64,000 bases of DNA, from positions 1 to 64,000 of the forward strand of contig USDN01000003.1 in the NCBI GenBank assembly GCA_900553515.1, in the 5' to 3' direction. Within the stretch, counting starts at the first letter, position 1. Each line of letters begins with the position of its first letter. This DNA comes from an uncultured Blautia sp. GTDB lineage: Bacteria; Bacillota; Clostridia; Lachnospirales; Lachnospiraceae. The notes below the pieces were generated by a model. It worked only from the letters and a program-made list of their open reading frames with translations. It had not been told where the DNA came from and searched no databases. Below are positions 35,690 through 44,768 of the stretch, one piece after another. Both the position numbers and the translations under genes were made by a program.

Positions 35690-36808
35690 ATGCAGAAAGA
35701 AACAAGACCTTTTATTCCGTGGAAACTGGTAGATGATTTTATGACAGCAGTTTTTGTAAAACTGGGGTTGCCGGAGGAAGACGCCCGTCTTTGTTCAGAT
35801 GTTCTGATGCAAAGTGACAAATGGGGAATAGAAAGCCACGGCTGTAACCGTTTTAAACCGATTTATGTGGATCGTATCCGTAAGGGAATCCTGAACCCAA
35901 TCACAAAAATAGATGTTCTGAAGGAAACAGCAACTACAGCAGTTCTGGATGCCAATGACGGTATGGGAATGGTGGCCAGTAAAAAAGCTATGGATATGTG
36001 TATCGAAAAAGCGCATAAATATGGCATGGGAATGGTGGCAGTGAAAAATTCTTCCCATTACGGAATCGCAGGATACTGGGCTAACCTTGCTGCAAAAGAA
36101 AATATGATTGGTATTACGGGAACCAACGCAAGGCCGTCAATTGCACCTACATTTGGTGTAGAAAATATGATGGGAACCAATCCTCTGACCTTTGCAATGC
36201 CAACAGATGAAGAATTTCCGTTTCTTTTGGACTGTGCAACTTCTATTATTCAGAATGGCAAAATTGAGTATTATGCCAGAATCGGCAAAGATACACCGGC
36301 AGGAATGGTAATTGGAAGAGATGGTTCTACTCTGACAGACAGCGCCCAGATCCTCAAAGATCTTCGCAGCGGAAATGCAGCTCTGGCTCCGCTGGGAGGC
36401 ATCGGTGAAACACTTGCCGGATATAAAGGCTATGGATATGCTGCTGTTGTGGAAATTCTTTCCGCAGCTTTGCAGTCAGGCATTTTCCTGAAAGATCTGG
36501 ATGGAAAGGATGAAAATGGAAATCACCGTCCATATCATTTAGGGCATTTCTTTATTGCTATTGATACAGATGCGTTTATGGGAGCAGAGGCATTTAAAAA
36601 GACGGCAGGGGATATTTTAAGAAATCTGCGAAATTCCCAGAAGGCACCTGGACAGGAGCGCATTTATACAGCAGGAGAAAAGGAACATGATGTATGGATG
36701 TACCGGAAGGACAAAGGCGTTCCTGTAACAGAGGCTGTACAGAAGGAATTTATACAGTTAAGAGACGAACTGGGATTAACAGAATTCAGTTTTCCTTTTG
36801 AAGCATAA
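35690..36808 (+). CDS. Ldh2-family (malate/L-lactate-type) dehydrogenase
   Basis: About 372 residues of the malate/L-lactate/ureidoglycolate dehydrogenase family, an NAD(P)-dependent 2-hydroxyacid oxidoreductase fold unrelated to classical LDH. Conserved stretches are ESHGCNRF, NSSHYGIAGYW and TNARPSIAPTFG. In front of a malic enzyme it could form malate from oxaloacetate or the reverse, but lactate or another hydroxyacid is possible. AAGGAGGA supports ATG 35690; an open frame upstream runs through the terminator and is not real. Confidence 0.85.
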   Translation: MQKETRPFIPWKLVDDFMTAVFVKLGLPEEDARLCSDVLMQSDKWGIESHGCNRFKPIYVDRIRKGILNPITKIDVLKETATTAVLDANDGMGMVASKKAMDMCIEKAHKYGMGMVAVKNSSHYGIAGYWANLAAKENMIGITGTNARPSIAPTFGVENMMGTNPLTFAMPTDEEFPFLLDCATSIIQNGKIEYYARIGKDTPAGMVIGRDGSTLTDSAQILKDLRSGNAALAPLGGIGETLAGYKGYGYAAVVEILSAALQSGIFLKDLDGKDENGNHRPYHLGHFFIAIDTDAFMGAEAFKKTAGDILRNLRNSQKAPGQERIYTAGEKEHDVWMYRKDKGVPVTEAVQKEFIQLRDELGLTEFSFPFEA

Positions 36809-36844
36809 AAGAGAGAATGACAGAAAGTTGAGAGGAAGAAAATA

Positions 36845-38020
36845 ATGGATTATGCAAAGGAATCATTAAAAAAACACAGTGAGTGGAAGGGGAAAATCGA
36901 AGTGATCAGCCGTGTACCGGTTTCCACAAAGGAAGATCTGGCTCTGGCATACACACCGGGAGTTGCACAGCCATGTCTGGAGATCCAAAAGGATTTAGAC
37001 AAAAGCTATGAACTTACAAGACGCCATAATATGTGCGCTGTTATTACAGATGGTTCGGCAGTTCTTGGTCTGGGGGATATCGGGCCAGAGGCAGGAATGC
37101 CGGTTATGGAGGGAAAAAGTGTTTTATTTAAAGCGTTTGGAGATGTTGACGCCTTTCCGCTGTGCATCAAAACAAAGGATGTAGATGAATTTGTAAATAC
37201 AGTATATCTGTTATCCGGTTCTTTTGGCGGAATCAATCTGGAGGACATTTCCGCACCTCGTTGTTTTGAGATTGAAAGAAAGCTGAAAGAAAAATGTGAT
37301 ATTCCGATTTTTCACGATGATCAGCATGGAACCGCAATTATTACTCTTGCAGGTTTGTTAAATGCGCTGAAGGTTGTTGGGAAAGAGAAAGAAAAGGTAA
37401 GGATTGTTACTTCCGGCGCGGGGGCAGCTGCTGTCTCTATTGTCAGATTGATCTTATCAGCAGGCTTTAAAAATGTTGTTATGTGCGACCGGAACGGTGC
37501 GATTTATGAGGGCCGAAAAGAAGGCATGAACTGGATCAAAGAGGAAATGGCACAATATACAAACCGGGAAAAAAGAAAAGGAACTCTGGCAGAAATGCTG
37601 GTCGGAGCAGATATTTTTATTGGAGTTTCGGCCCCTGGTCTGGTAACCAGTGATATGGTCAGATCCATGGCTGAAGATGCGATTGTCTTTGCATGTGCAA
37701 ATCCTACTCCGGAAATCTTTCCGGATGAGGCCAAGGCAGCCGGTGCGAAAGTGGTGGCAACGGGAAGAAGTGATTTTCCGAATCAGATCAATAATGTTCT
37801 GGCATTTCCCGGGGTATTTCGGGGCACATTTGATGTGCGTGCAAAGGATATCAATGAAGAGATGAAAATGGCGGCAGCCAGAGCACTTGCAGAATTAATA
37901 TCTGAAGAAGAACTGGAAGCAGATTATATTATACCAAAAGCTTTTGATCCAAGAGTAGGAAAGGCAGTGGCAGGTGCTGTTGCAAAGGCGGCAAAAGATT
38001 CAGGAGTGGCAAGAATCTAA
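36845..38020 (+). CDS. NAD(P)-dependent malic enzyme
   Basis: 391 residues, the short bacterial form. Visible are AYTPGVAQPCLEI, ITDGSAVLGLGDIGPEAG, the Asp/Lys region IFHDDQHGTAI and a Rossmann SGAGAAAVSIVRL. It converts malate to pyruvate and CO2 with reduction of NAD(P). It lies 36 bases after the Ldh2-family gene; the pair can shuttle between oxaloacetate/malate and pyruvate. GAGGAAG precedes the ATG. Confidence 0.93.
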   Translation: MDYAKESLKKHSEWKGKIEVISRVPVSTKEDLALAYTPGVAQPCLEIQKDLDKSYELTRRHNMCAVITDGSAVLGLGDIGPEAGMPVMEGKSVLFKAFGDVDAFPLCIKTKDVDEFVNTVYLLSGSFGGINLEDISAPRCFEIERKLKEKCDIPIFHDDQHGTAIITLAGLLNALKVVGKEKEKVRIVTSGAGAAAVSIVRLILSAGFKNVVMCDRNGAIYEGRKEGMNWIKEEMAQYTNREKRKGTLAEMLVGADIFIGVSAPGLVTSDMVRSMAEDAIVFACANPTPEIFPDEAKAAGAKVVATGRSDFPNQINNVLAFPGVFRGTFDVRAKDINEEMKMAAARALAELISEEELEADYIIPKAFDPRVGKAVAGAVAKAAKDSGVARI

Positions 38021-38058
38021 CAGACAGAATAATCTGATTGTGGTACTCATTTTTCTTG

Positions 38059-38094
38059 GACAGGCGTTGCTGTGACAGAAAGGCAATGCCTGTC
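38059..38094 (+). other. 12-bp hairpin between malic enzyme and glpP
   Basis: GACAGGCGTTGC pairs with GCAATGCCTGTC (one G-T wobble). No clean T-tract follows. It could be a processing or partial attenuation point inside the operon. Confidence 0.5.
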
Positions 38095-38131
38095 TGTCCT
38101 CATATTTTGATAAAGGCATTGGAGGTACAGC

Positions 38132-38713
38132 ATGGAAAAGGAAAGAATACTGGAACAATTTGAGGACTATCCTGTTATTGCTGCAATTAAGGATGAAACC
38201 GGGCTGAAAAAATGTCTGGAATCAGGGGCAGAAATACAGATAGTATTTGTGCTTTATGGAGATCTCTGCAATATCGGGGCTATTGTAGAACGTTTGAAAG
38301 AAGGCGGAAAAACTGTGATCATCCACCTTGACCTGATTAGTGGATTGGGAAATCGGGAGATCGTTGTAGATTATATAAAAAATACAACAAAAGCAGATGG
38401 GATCATATCTACAAAATCAACCTTGATAAAAAGAGCAAAAGAATTAGATTTTTTTGCAGTTATGCGTTTTTTTATGTTGGATTCCATGGTTTATGAAAAT
38501 GTGAGAAAACAGATAGAAAATGTAAAGCCGGATATGATAGAAATTATTCCGGGAGCGATGCCTAAGGTGATTTCCAGGCTTTGTGAATTTATTGAGGGTA
38601 AGGTTCCAGTGATCGCAGGGGGAATGATCATGGATAAGGAGGATACTATGAAAGCGCTGGGTGCCGGGGCAACAGCAATTTCTACTACAAGACAGAATGT
38701 CTGGTTTATGTAA
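38132..38713 (+). CDS. glpP: Glycerol-3-phosphate-responsive antiterminator GlpP
   Basis: 193 residues, a TIM-barrel-like RNA-binding antiterminator family. Typical stretches are IVFVLYGDLCNIG, IHLDLISGLGNREIVVDYI, DGIISTKSTLIKRAKEL and EIIPGAMPKVI. In Bacillus, GlpP bound to glycerol-3-phosphate lets RNA polymerase pass leader terminators of glp genes. Two matching leader terminators occur here, at 35623-35666 and 40390-40424. GGAGG precedes the ATG, and glpK follows 26 bases later. Confidence 0.93.
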   Translation: MEKERILEQFEDYPVIAAIKDETGLKKCLESGAEIQIVFVLYGDLCNIGAIVERLKEGGKTVIIHLDLISGLGNREIVVDYIKNTTKADGIISTKSTLIKRAKELDFFAVMRFFMLDSMVYENVRKQIENVKPDMIEIIPGAMPKVISRLCEFIEGKVPVIAGGMIMDKEDTMKALGAGATAISTTRQNVWFM

Positions 38714-38727
38714 AATAAGAAGGATGA

Positions 38728-40251
<1,524 letters not shown>

Positions 40252-40298
40252 AACAGGATAAAAATTATCTAATCAATGCGCTTTTTTTGAAGAAGATA

Positions 40299-40349
40299 TG
40301 TGCAAAATGTACTATTTATATTGACAGAAATGAAAACTTATATTATAAT
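40299..40349 (+). promoter_or_regulatory. Promoter and palindrome of the membrane hydrolase gene
   Basis: TTGACA (40321-40326), 17-base spacer, TATAAT (40344-40349): a consensus promoter. TGTGCAAAATGTACT at 40299-40313 matches the palindrome before the dehydrogenase operon in 12 of 15 positions. Confidence 0.6.
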
Positions 40350-40373
40350 TTGTACATAATATATGTGCTGCCT

Positions 40374-40424
40374 AAGAGAACGGAGAGAAGGGTATACAAG
40401 CATTGTTTTGTATACCCTTTTATT
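40374..40424 (+). promoter_or_regulatory. Leader terminator/antiterminator of the hydrolase gene
   Basis: GGGTATACAA (40390-40399) pairs exactly with TTGTATACCC (40408-40417), followed by a T-run: a strong terminator in the leader. AAGAGAACGGAGAGAAGGG (40374-40392) abuts its 5' arm, like the purine motif before the dehydrogenase leader terminator. Probable GlpP control. Confidence 0.6.
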
Positions 40425-40468
40425 GTGTCTACAGGCATTATGCATCCATTATAAGGAGGGACATGAGG

Positions 40469-42313
40469 ATGAACAAAAAAGGTAAAAAGAGTGCTGGTTT
40501 CTGGTTGTGTATTTCCTTGATCATTTGTCTTATCAGCTGTATTGGCGCCAGTATGATTCAGACAAATTTTGGAAAAGTCACTGTCAAAGATCTGCGATTT
40601 GAAACAGAAAGCGGGCATCAGATGAGTGCATTGCTTCTGAAACCTGACACAGCAACAGCAGAAAATCCTGCACCGGCTATCATTTGCAGCCACGGATGGT
40701 ATAATAACCGTGAGATGCAGGATCTGAATTATGTTGAGTATGCACGACGCGGATATGTGGTACTTTCAATTGATATGTATGGGCACGGCAATTCAGATAA
40801 CCTGCCTGCAGGAGACTGGTGGAAACCAGAAAATAATGCAAATGGAATGTATGATGCTGTTAAAATGATGGCTACACTGCCTTATGTTGATAAGGAGAAA
40901 ATCGGAGTTACAGGACACTCTAACGGGGCACTTGCCAGCCGTACAGCAGTTTTACTGGATAATGAAGCAGAGAAACCTTTGATTGAAGCTGCTCTTCTGG
41001 TTTCAAATGATGCCGTTTATAAAGGCGAGGATGGCGCATATTTTAATATGTTTGGAGACAGGGATGCAGGTATTGTTGCATGTCAGTATGATGAATTCTT
41101 CCATAGAACCTATAATGAGGATGGCTCTCATACTGCACCGAGAGATTTCCTTAAACAGCCAAATGCACAGTCATTCCTGCATTTTGGCGAGGATCCGGAA
41201 GGGCTGGATACACGCGAAGCTGAAACAATCTATAAGGAAGATATAGAGGGGAAAGAAGCGGCTCGTGTGATCTATAATCCCAATATTACACACCCATGGG
41301 CACATTTTTCCAAGCGCGTGGTAGATTCAAGTGTACAGTTTTTTGAGGATGCTTTAGGAGCTCCGAATCCAATCAACGGAAGTAATCAGATATGGCAGGT
41401 AAAGGTGGTTTTTAATGCTTTGGGACTTGTAGGATTTATTATGTTTGTGGTAAGTTTTGCAAAAGTCTTATTGAGAACAAACTGTTTTTCTTCATTAAGA
41501 GTGGAGGAAGAAGTACTTCCGGCACCGGCACTTTCTGGAAAGGAAAAGACATGGTTTTGGGTCAGCAGTATTTTAGGAGCAGTATTTAGTTTTGTTGTTT
41601 ATATGTTTGGATATAGTGTGATTTCAAAGCTGGTTGGAGGTATTGTTCCGCAGTCAGGGCCTGCATTTATTGGAATCTGGGCGGCTTTATGCGGAGTATT
41701 TTCACTGTTTCTTCTTTGGGTTGGCAGGAAGTTTACAAAGGCTCCTTCCAGAACAGAAGAAAATGGTGTTAAGATCAGTGCGAAAAAGCTTGGACTGACC
41801 ATTCTTCTTGCTCTTATAGTAGCAGTTTCAGCATATGGTCTGGTATTTTTAGCAGATTATTTGTTTAAGACAGATTTCCGCATTTGGGTAGTAGCACTGA
41901 AGGCTTTTAATGCAAATATGATTCCGTATATTTTATTATACCTGCCTTTGTTCTTGTTATATTACATACCAAATTCAATTTGTATCAATAGTTATAACTA
42001 TTTTGAATTAGGAAAAAAACCATGGATAAATACCTGCGTGAATGCAATGTTTAATATTCTACCAAGTGTTGTTATGGTAATCATCATGTATGGATGCTTC
42101 TTTATCAGCGGTTATTTACCTAATGAATTTGTTCCGTTCTTCGGAGGCTCAATTATTGGAATCTGGCTTTACCCGGTAATTGTAATTCTGGCTGTGGCAG
42201 CAGTGGTTTCCAGAAAACTGTATCGTGCAACGAAGAATCCGTATCTGGCAGGCATCATTATGGCAGTATTAGTTGCAATTATGAGCTGTACCAATACGCT
42301 GACCCAGATGTAA
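40469..42313 (+). CDS. Polytopic membrane alpha/beta hydrolase
   Basis: About 614 residues in an unusual layout. One N-terminal membrane segment (10-30) precedes an alpha/beta-hydrolase domain (about 38-305), followed by about eight membrane segments (310-614). The hydrolase has oxyanion-region CSHGW (73-77), nucleophile elbow GHSNGA (Ser151) and a candidate catalytic His in THPWAH. Topology puts the catalytic domain outside the cell. With leader control like the glycerol operon, it could be a surface esterase or lipase releasing glycerol from glycerides (inference). ATG 40469 is chosen because AAGGAGGG at 40453-40460 is 8 bases away; ATG 40463 is too close. Confidence 0.78.
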   Translation: MNKKGKKSAGFWLCISLIICLISCIGASMIQTNFGKVTVKDLRFETESGHQMSALLLKPDTATAENPAPAIICSHGWYNNREMQDLNYVEYARRGYVVLSIDMYGHGNSDNLPAGDWWKPENNANGMYDAVKMMATLPYVDKEKIGVTGHSNGALASRTAVLLDNEAEKPLIEAALLVSNDAVYKGEDGAYFNMFGDRDAGIVACQYDEFFHRTYNEDGSHTAPRDFLKQPNAQSFLHFGEDPEGLDTREAETIYKEDIEGKEAARVIYNPNITHPWAHFSKRVVDSSVQFFEDALGAPNPINGSNQIWQVKVVFNALGLVGFIMFVVSFAKVLLRTNCFSSLRVEEEVLPAPALSGKEKTWFWVSSILGAVFSFVVYMFGYSVISKLVGGIVPQSGPAFIGIWAALCGVFSLFLLWVGRKFTKAPSRTEENGVKISAKKLGLTILLALIVAVSAYGLVFLADYLFKTDFRIWVVALKAFNANMIPYILLYLPLFLLYYIPNSICINSYNYFELGKKPWINTCVNAMFNILPSVVMVIIMYGCFFISGYLPNEFVPFFGGSIIGIWLYPVIVILAVAAVVSRKLYRATKNPYLAGIIMAVLVAIMSCTNTLTQM

Positions 42314-42373
42314 GGCAGAAAGTCATTGTCTGAGTTAAATTTGGAATTGTTATAAGTCAAATAAAATCTATAA

Positions 42374-42419
42374 AAAGCACGCGTTTCTGTAGAAAATAAT
42401 TCTATGGAACACGTGCTTT
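42374..42419. other. Long hairpin downstream of the hydrolase gene
   Basis: AAAGCACG...CGTGCTTT outer arms with an inner TAGAA/TTCTA stem. No T-tract on either side, so it is a weak terminator at best. Confidence 0.45.
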
Positions 42420-42478
42420 GATAAGTTACAGCAAAAATTATATCTGCAGATGGGATTTAATCCAGGCAGAAGTTTATA

Positions 42479-42574
42479 TTGACAGTTTCCTGATATTAGT
42501 GATATCCTCAGAACAACACAGAGAATGCAAAACAATTCTGACACTCTCTCTTTAGCTTTGTAAAGAGGGAGTGT
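42479..42574 (+). promoter_or_regulatory. ktrB promoter and leader hairpin
   Basis: TTGACA (42479-42484) and GATATC (42501-42506), spacer 16. In the leader, ACACTCTCTCTTT (42541-42553) pairs with AAAGAGGGAGTGT (42562-42574), one wobble, followed by GTTTGTT: a possible attenuator. I could not match this to a c-di-AMP (ydaO) riboswitch, the usual leader of such genes. Confidence 0.5.
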
Positions 42575-42609
42575 GTTTGTTATGCAGCAACAATTCTGAT
42601 AAAGAGGTT

Positions 42610-43917
42610 ATGAATAAAATGATAAAACAATTTGTTAAAAAACAGTCTCCCGGAAGGCTGATCACAATGGGATTTGCCAGTGTGATACTGATCGGGACAT
42701 TACTGCTTTTAATGCCGGTATCCATTAAGGAAGGGGCAGAGGTGTCGTTTATTGATGCTTTATTTACTTCTACCAGTGCAGTCTGTGTTACAGGTCTGAT
42801 CGTAGTGGATACAGCCGATCACTTTACCGCGCTGGGACAGGGGATTATTGCAGTACTGATCCAGATCGGAGGTCTGGGTGTTACATCTGTAGGAGTAGGA
42901 ATAGTACTTGCCGCAGGAAAAAGAGTCAGTTTCAAAAGCAGGCTTATGGTTAAAGAAGCGTTAAATGTCAGTGATCTGAGGGGAATGGTGAAGCTGGTAA
43001 AGGCTATTCTTATCATGACACTGTGCTTTGAAAGTATTGGTGCAGCTTTGAGTTTTGTAGTCTTTGTACAGGATTACAGTCCGCTGCATGCTCTTGGAAT
43101 CAGTATTTTTCATTCGATTGCCTCTTTTAATAATGCAGGTTTTGATATTTTGGGAGGACTTAGAAATCTGATTCCCTATCAGAATAATGTCCTGCTTAAT
43201 CTGACAACCTGTTTTCTGATCATATTTGGAGGAATTGGTTTTCTTGTGATTCTGGATATTATAAAAAATAAAAGATTTAAAAAACTCTCGTTTAATTCAA
43301 AGATTGTTCTTTCCACCAGCGGAATTCTCCTGGCAGTGGGAACACTGCTGCTGAAAATGACAGAAGACATCAGCTGGATGGGGGCTTTCTTCAACAGTGT
43401 TTCGGCCAGGACAGCAGGATTTTCTACATATTCCGTAGGAAGCTTCAGTAATGCAGGACTGTTTGTCTTATGCATTCTTATGTTTATAGGAGCATCTCCG
43501 GGGTCTACAGGAGGCGGTATAAAAACAAGTACATTTTTTGTTATGACTCAGAAAGCCAGGGGTATGTGTACTAACGGAGTAACCGGTGCATTCAAAAGAA
43601 GCATTTCCAACCAGAATGTTATGAAGGCATTTACCATAACAATGCTTTCAGCCGCAGTAGTGGGCGTGTCTACGTTTCTGATGTGCGTCCTGGAACCGGA
43701 CTATAGTTTTATGCAGGTGTTTTTTGAAATGGTATCTGCTTTTGGCACCGTTGGTCTTTCCACAGGAATCACTCCTGAACTGGGAATGGCAGCAAAGCTG
43801 GTGACAATACTGGTAATGTTTACAGGACGTCTTGGTGCAATTACCATGGTATCCATATGGAGTGATCACAAGGAGCCGAATATCAGGTATTCAGAGGAAA
43901 CAGTGATCATAGGATAA
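42610..43917 (+). CDS. ktrB: KtrB/TrkH-type potassium channel subunit
   Basis: About 435 residues. Four M1-P-M2 repeats show their selectivity-filter loops: TSAVCVTGL, SFNNAGFD, SARTAGFST and SAFGTVGLSTG. It conducts K+ (often Na+-coupled) through the membrane and is gated by the cytoplasmic RCK subunit encoded next. AAAGAGG precedes ATG 42610 closely; ATG 42619 is an alternative start. Confidence 0.92.
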   Translation: MNKMIKQFVKKQSPGRLITMGFASVILIGTLLLLMPVSIKEGAEVSFIDALFTSTSAVCVTGLIVVDTADHFTALGQGIIAVLIQIGGLGVTSVGVGIVLAAGKRVSFKSRLMVKEALNVSDLRGMVKLVKAILIMTLCFESIGAALSFVVFVQDYSPLHALGISIFHSIASFNNAGFDILGGLRNLIPYQNNVLLNLTTCFLIIFGGIGFLVILDIIKNKRFKKLSFNSKIVLSTSGILLAVGTLLLKMTEDISWMGAFFNSVSARTAGFSTYSVGSFSNAGLFVLCILMFIGASPGSTGGGIKTSTFFVMTQKARGMCTNGVTGAFKRSISNQNVMKAFTITMLSAAVVGVSTFLMCVLEPDYSFMQVFFEMVSAFGTVGLSTGITPELGMAAKLVTILVMFTGRLGAITMVSIWSDHKEPNIRYSEETVIIG

Positions 43918-43951
43918 ATATCCGTATTAATGGAAAGATGAGGAAAAGAAT

Positions 43952-44617
43952 ATGTTTAAGAAAAAAACAGAAAATGCGTATGCAGTAATAGGGCTTGGCC
44001 GTTTTGGAGAGGCGCTGGCGATTATGCTTGCCGAATCAGGAAAAGAAGTGATCGTAGCAGACCGGGATGAAAACAAAATAAAAGAAATGAGGCAGTACAC
44101 CGAGTATGCTTTCGTAGTTGAAAACTTAAATAAAGAAACTCTGAAGGAAATGGGAATCCAGAACTGTGACGTGGCCATAATCTGCATTGGTGAGCAGGTG
44201 GATATAAGCATACTGACGACTATGAGCGTTCTGGAGCTGGGCGTGCCCCGTGTGATTTCAAAGGCTCTCAGTGCGGAACAGGGAGCTGTTCTGGAAAAAC
44301 TGGGCGCAGAGGTTGTTTATCCGGAACGCGATATGGCAGTCCGCCTTGGAAAAAAACTGTTGTCAGGACAGCTGATCGATTATGTTGCCCTGCTGAATGA
44401 TGTGGAAATTCGACAGATCCAGGTGCCGGAAAGTCTGGATGGAAAAACAGTGAAAGAAATAGAACTGCGCCAAAAATTTCGCCTGAATATTATTGCTATT
44501 GAAAATATAAGCGGAACAAATACAGAAGTAGTACCTGAGGATGTTTTGAAAAAAGACGATATTATTGTGGTTATTGGGAAGATTAAAAATATTAACAGCT
44601 TTGAAGAGTCTTTATAA
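43952..44617 (+). CDS. ktrA: KtrA/TrkA-type RCK gating subunit
   Basis: 221 residues. The N-terminal RCK domain has the Rossmann motif GLGRFGEALA and acidic VADRD for nucleotide binding. The C-terminal TrkA_C domain (about 140-221), where c-di-AMP binds in known KtrA, follows. It forms the ring under KtrB, opening the channel with ATP. 34 bases after ktrB, same operon. Confidence 0.92.
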   Translation: MFKKKTENAYAVIGLGRFGEALAIMLAESGKEVIVADRDENKIKEMRQYTEYAFVVENLNKETLKEMGIQNCDVAIICIGEQVDISILTTMSVLELGVPRVISKALSAEQGAVLEKLGAEVVYPERDMAVRLGKKLLSGQLIDYVALLNDVEIRQIQVPESLDGKTVKEIELRQKFRLNIIAIENISGTNTEVVPEDVLKKDDIIVVIGKIKNINSFEESL

Positions 44618-44636
44618 TTAAGAAAAAAGTGTGAAA

Positions 44637-44679
44637 TTAGCACTCGCCTCTTTACATTGCTAGCAAAATGTGATATGTT
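44637..44679 (+). promoter_or_regulatory. clpB promoter with degraded CIRCE
   Basis: TTTACA (44651-44656), 17-base spacer, TATGTT (44674-44679). TTAGCACTC (44637-44645) is a perfect left arm of the HrcA operator CIRCE. After the standard 9 bases the right arm CATTGCTAG (44655-44663) keeps 6 of 9 bases. Confidence 0.6.
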
Positions 44680-44768
44680 ATATAAGAACTAGAACAAGAC
44701 GACAAATATTGCTGCAGATTTTTAGCAATAGTCAATCACTTTTTGTATAGATACAGGGAGGAGAGCCT

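Noticed and set aside
42420..42600. c-di-AMP (ydaO) riboswitch before ktrB
   Set aside because: The conserved GC-rich core elements I would expect are not there; only a simple hairpin is visible.
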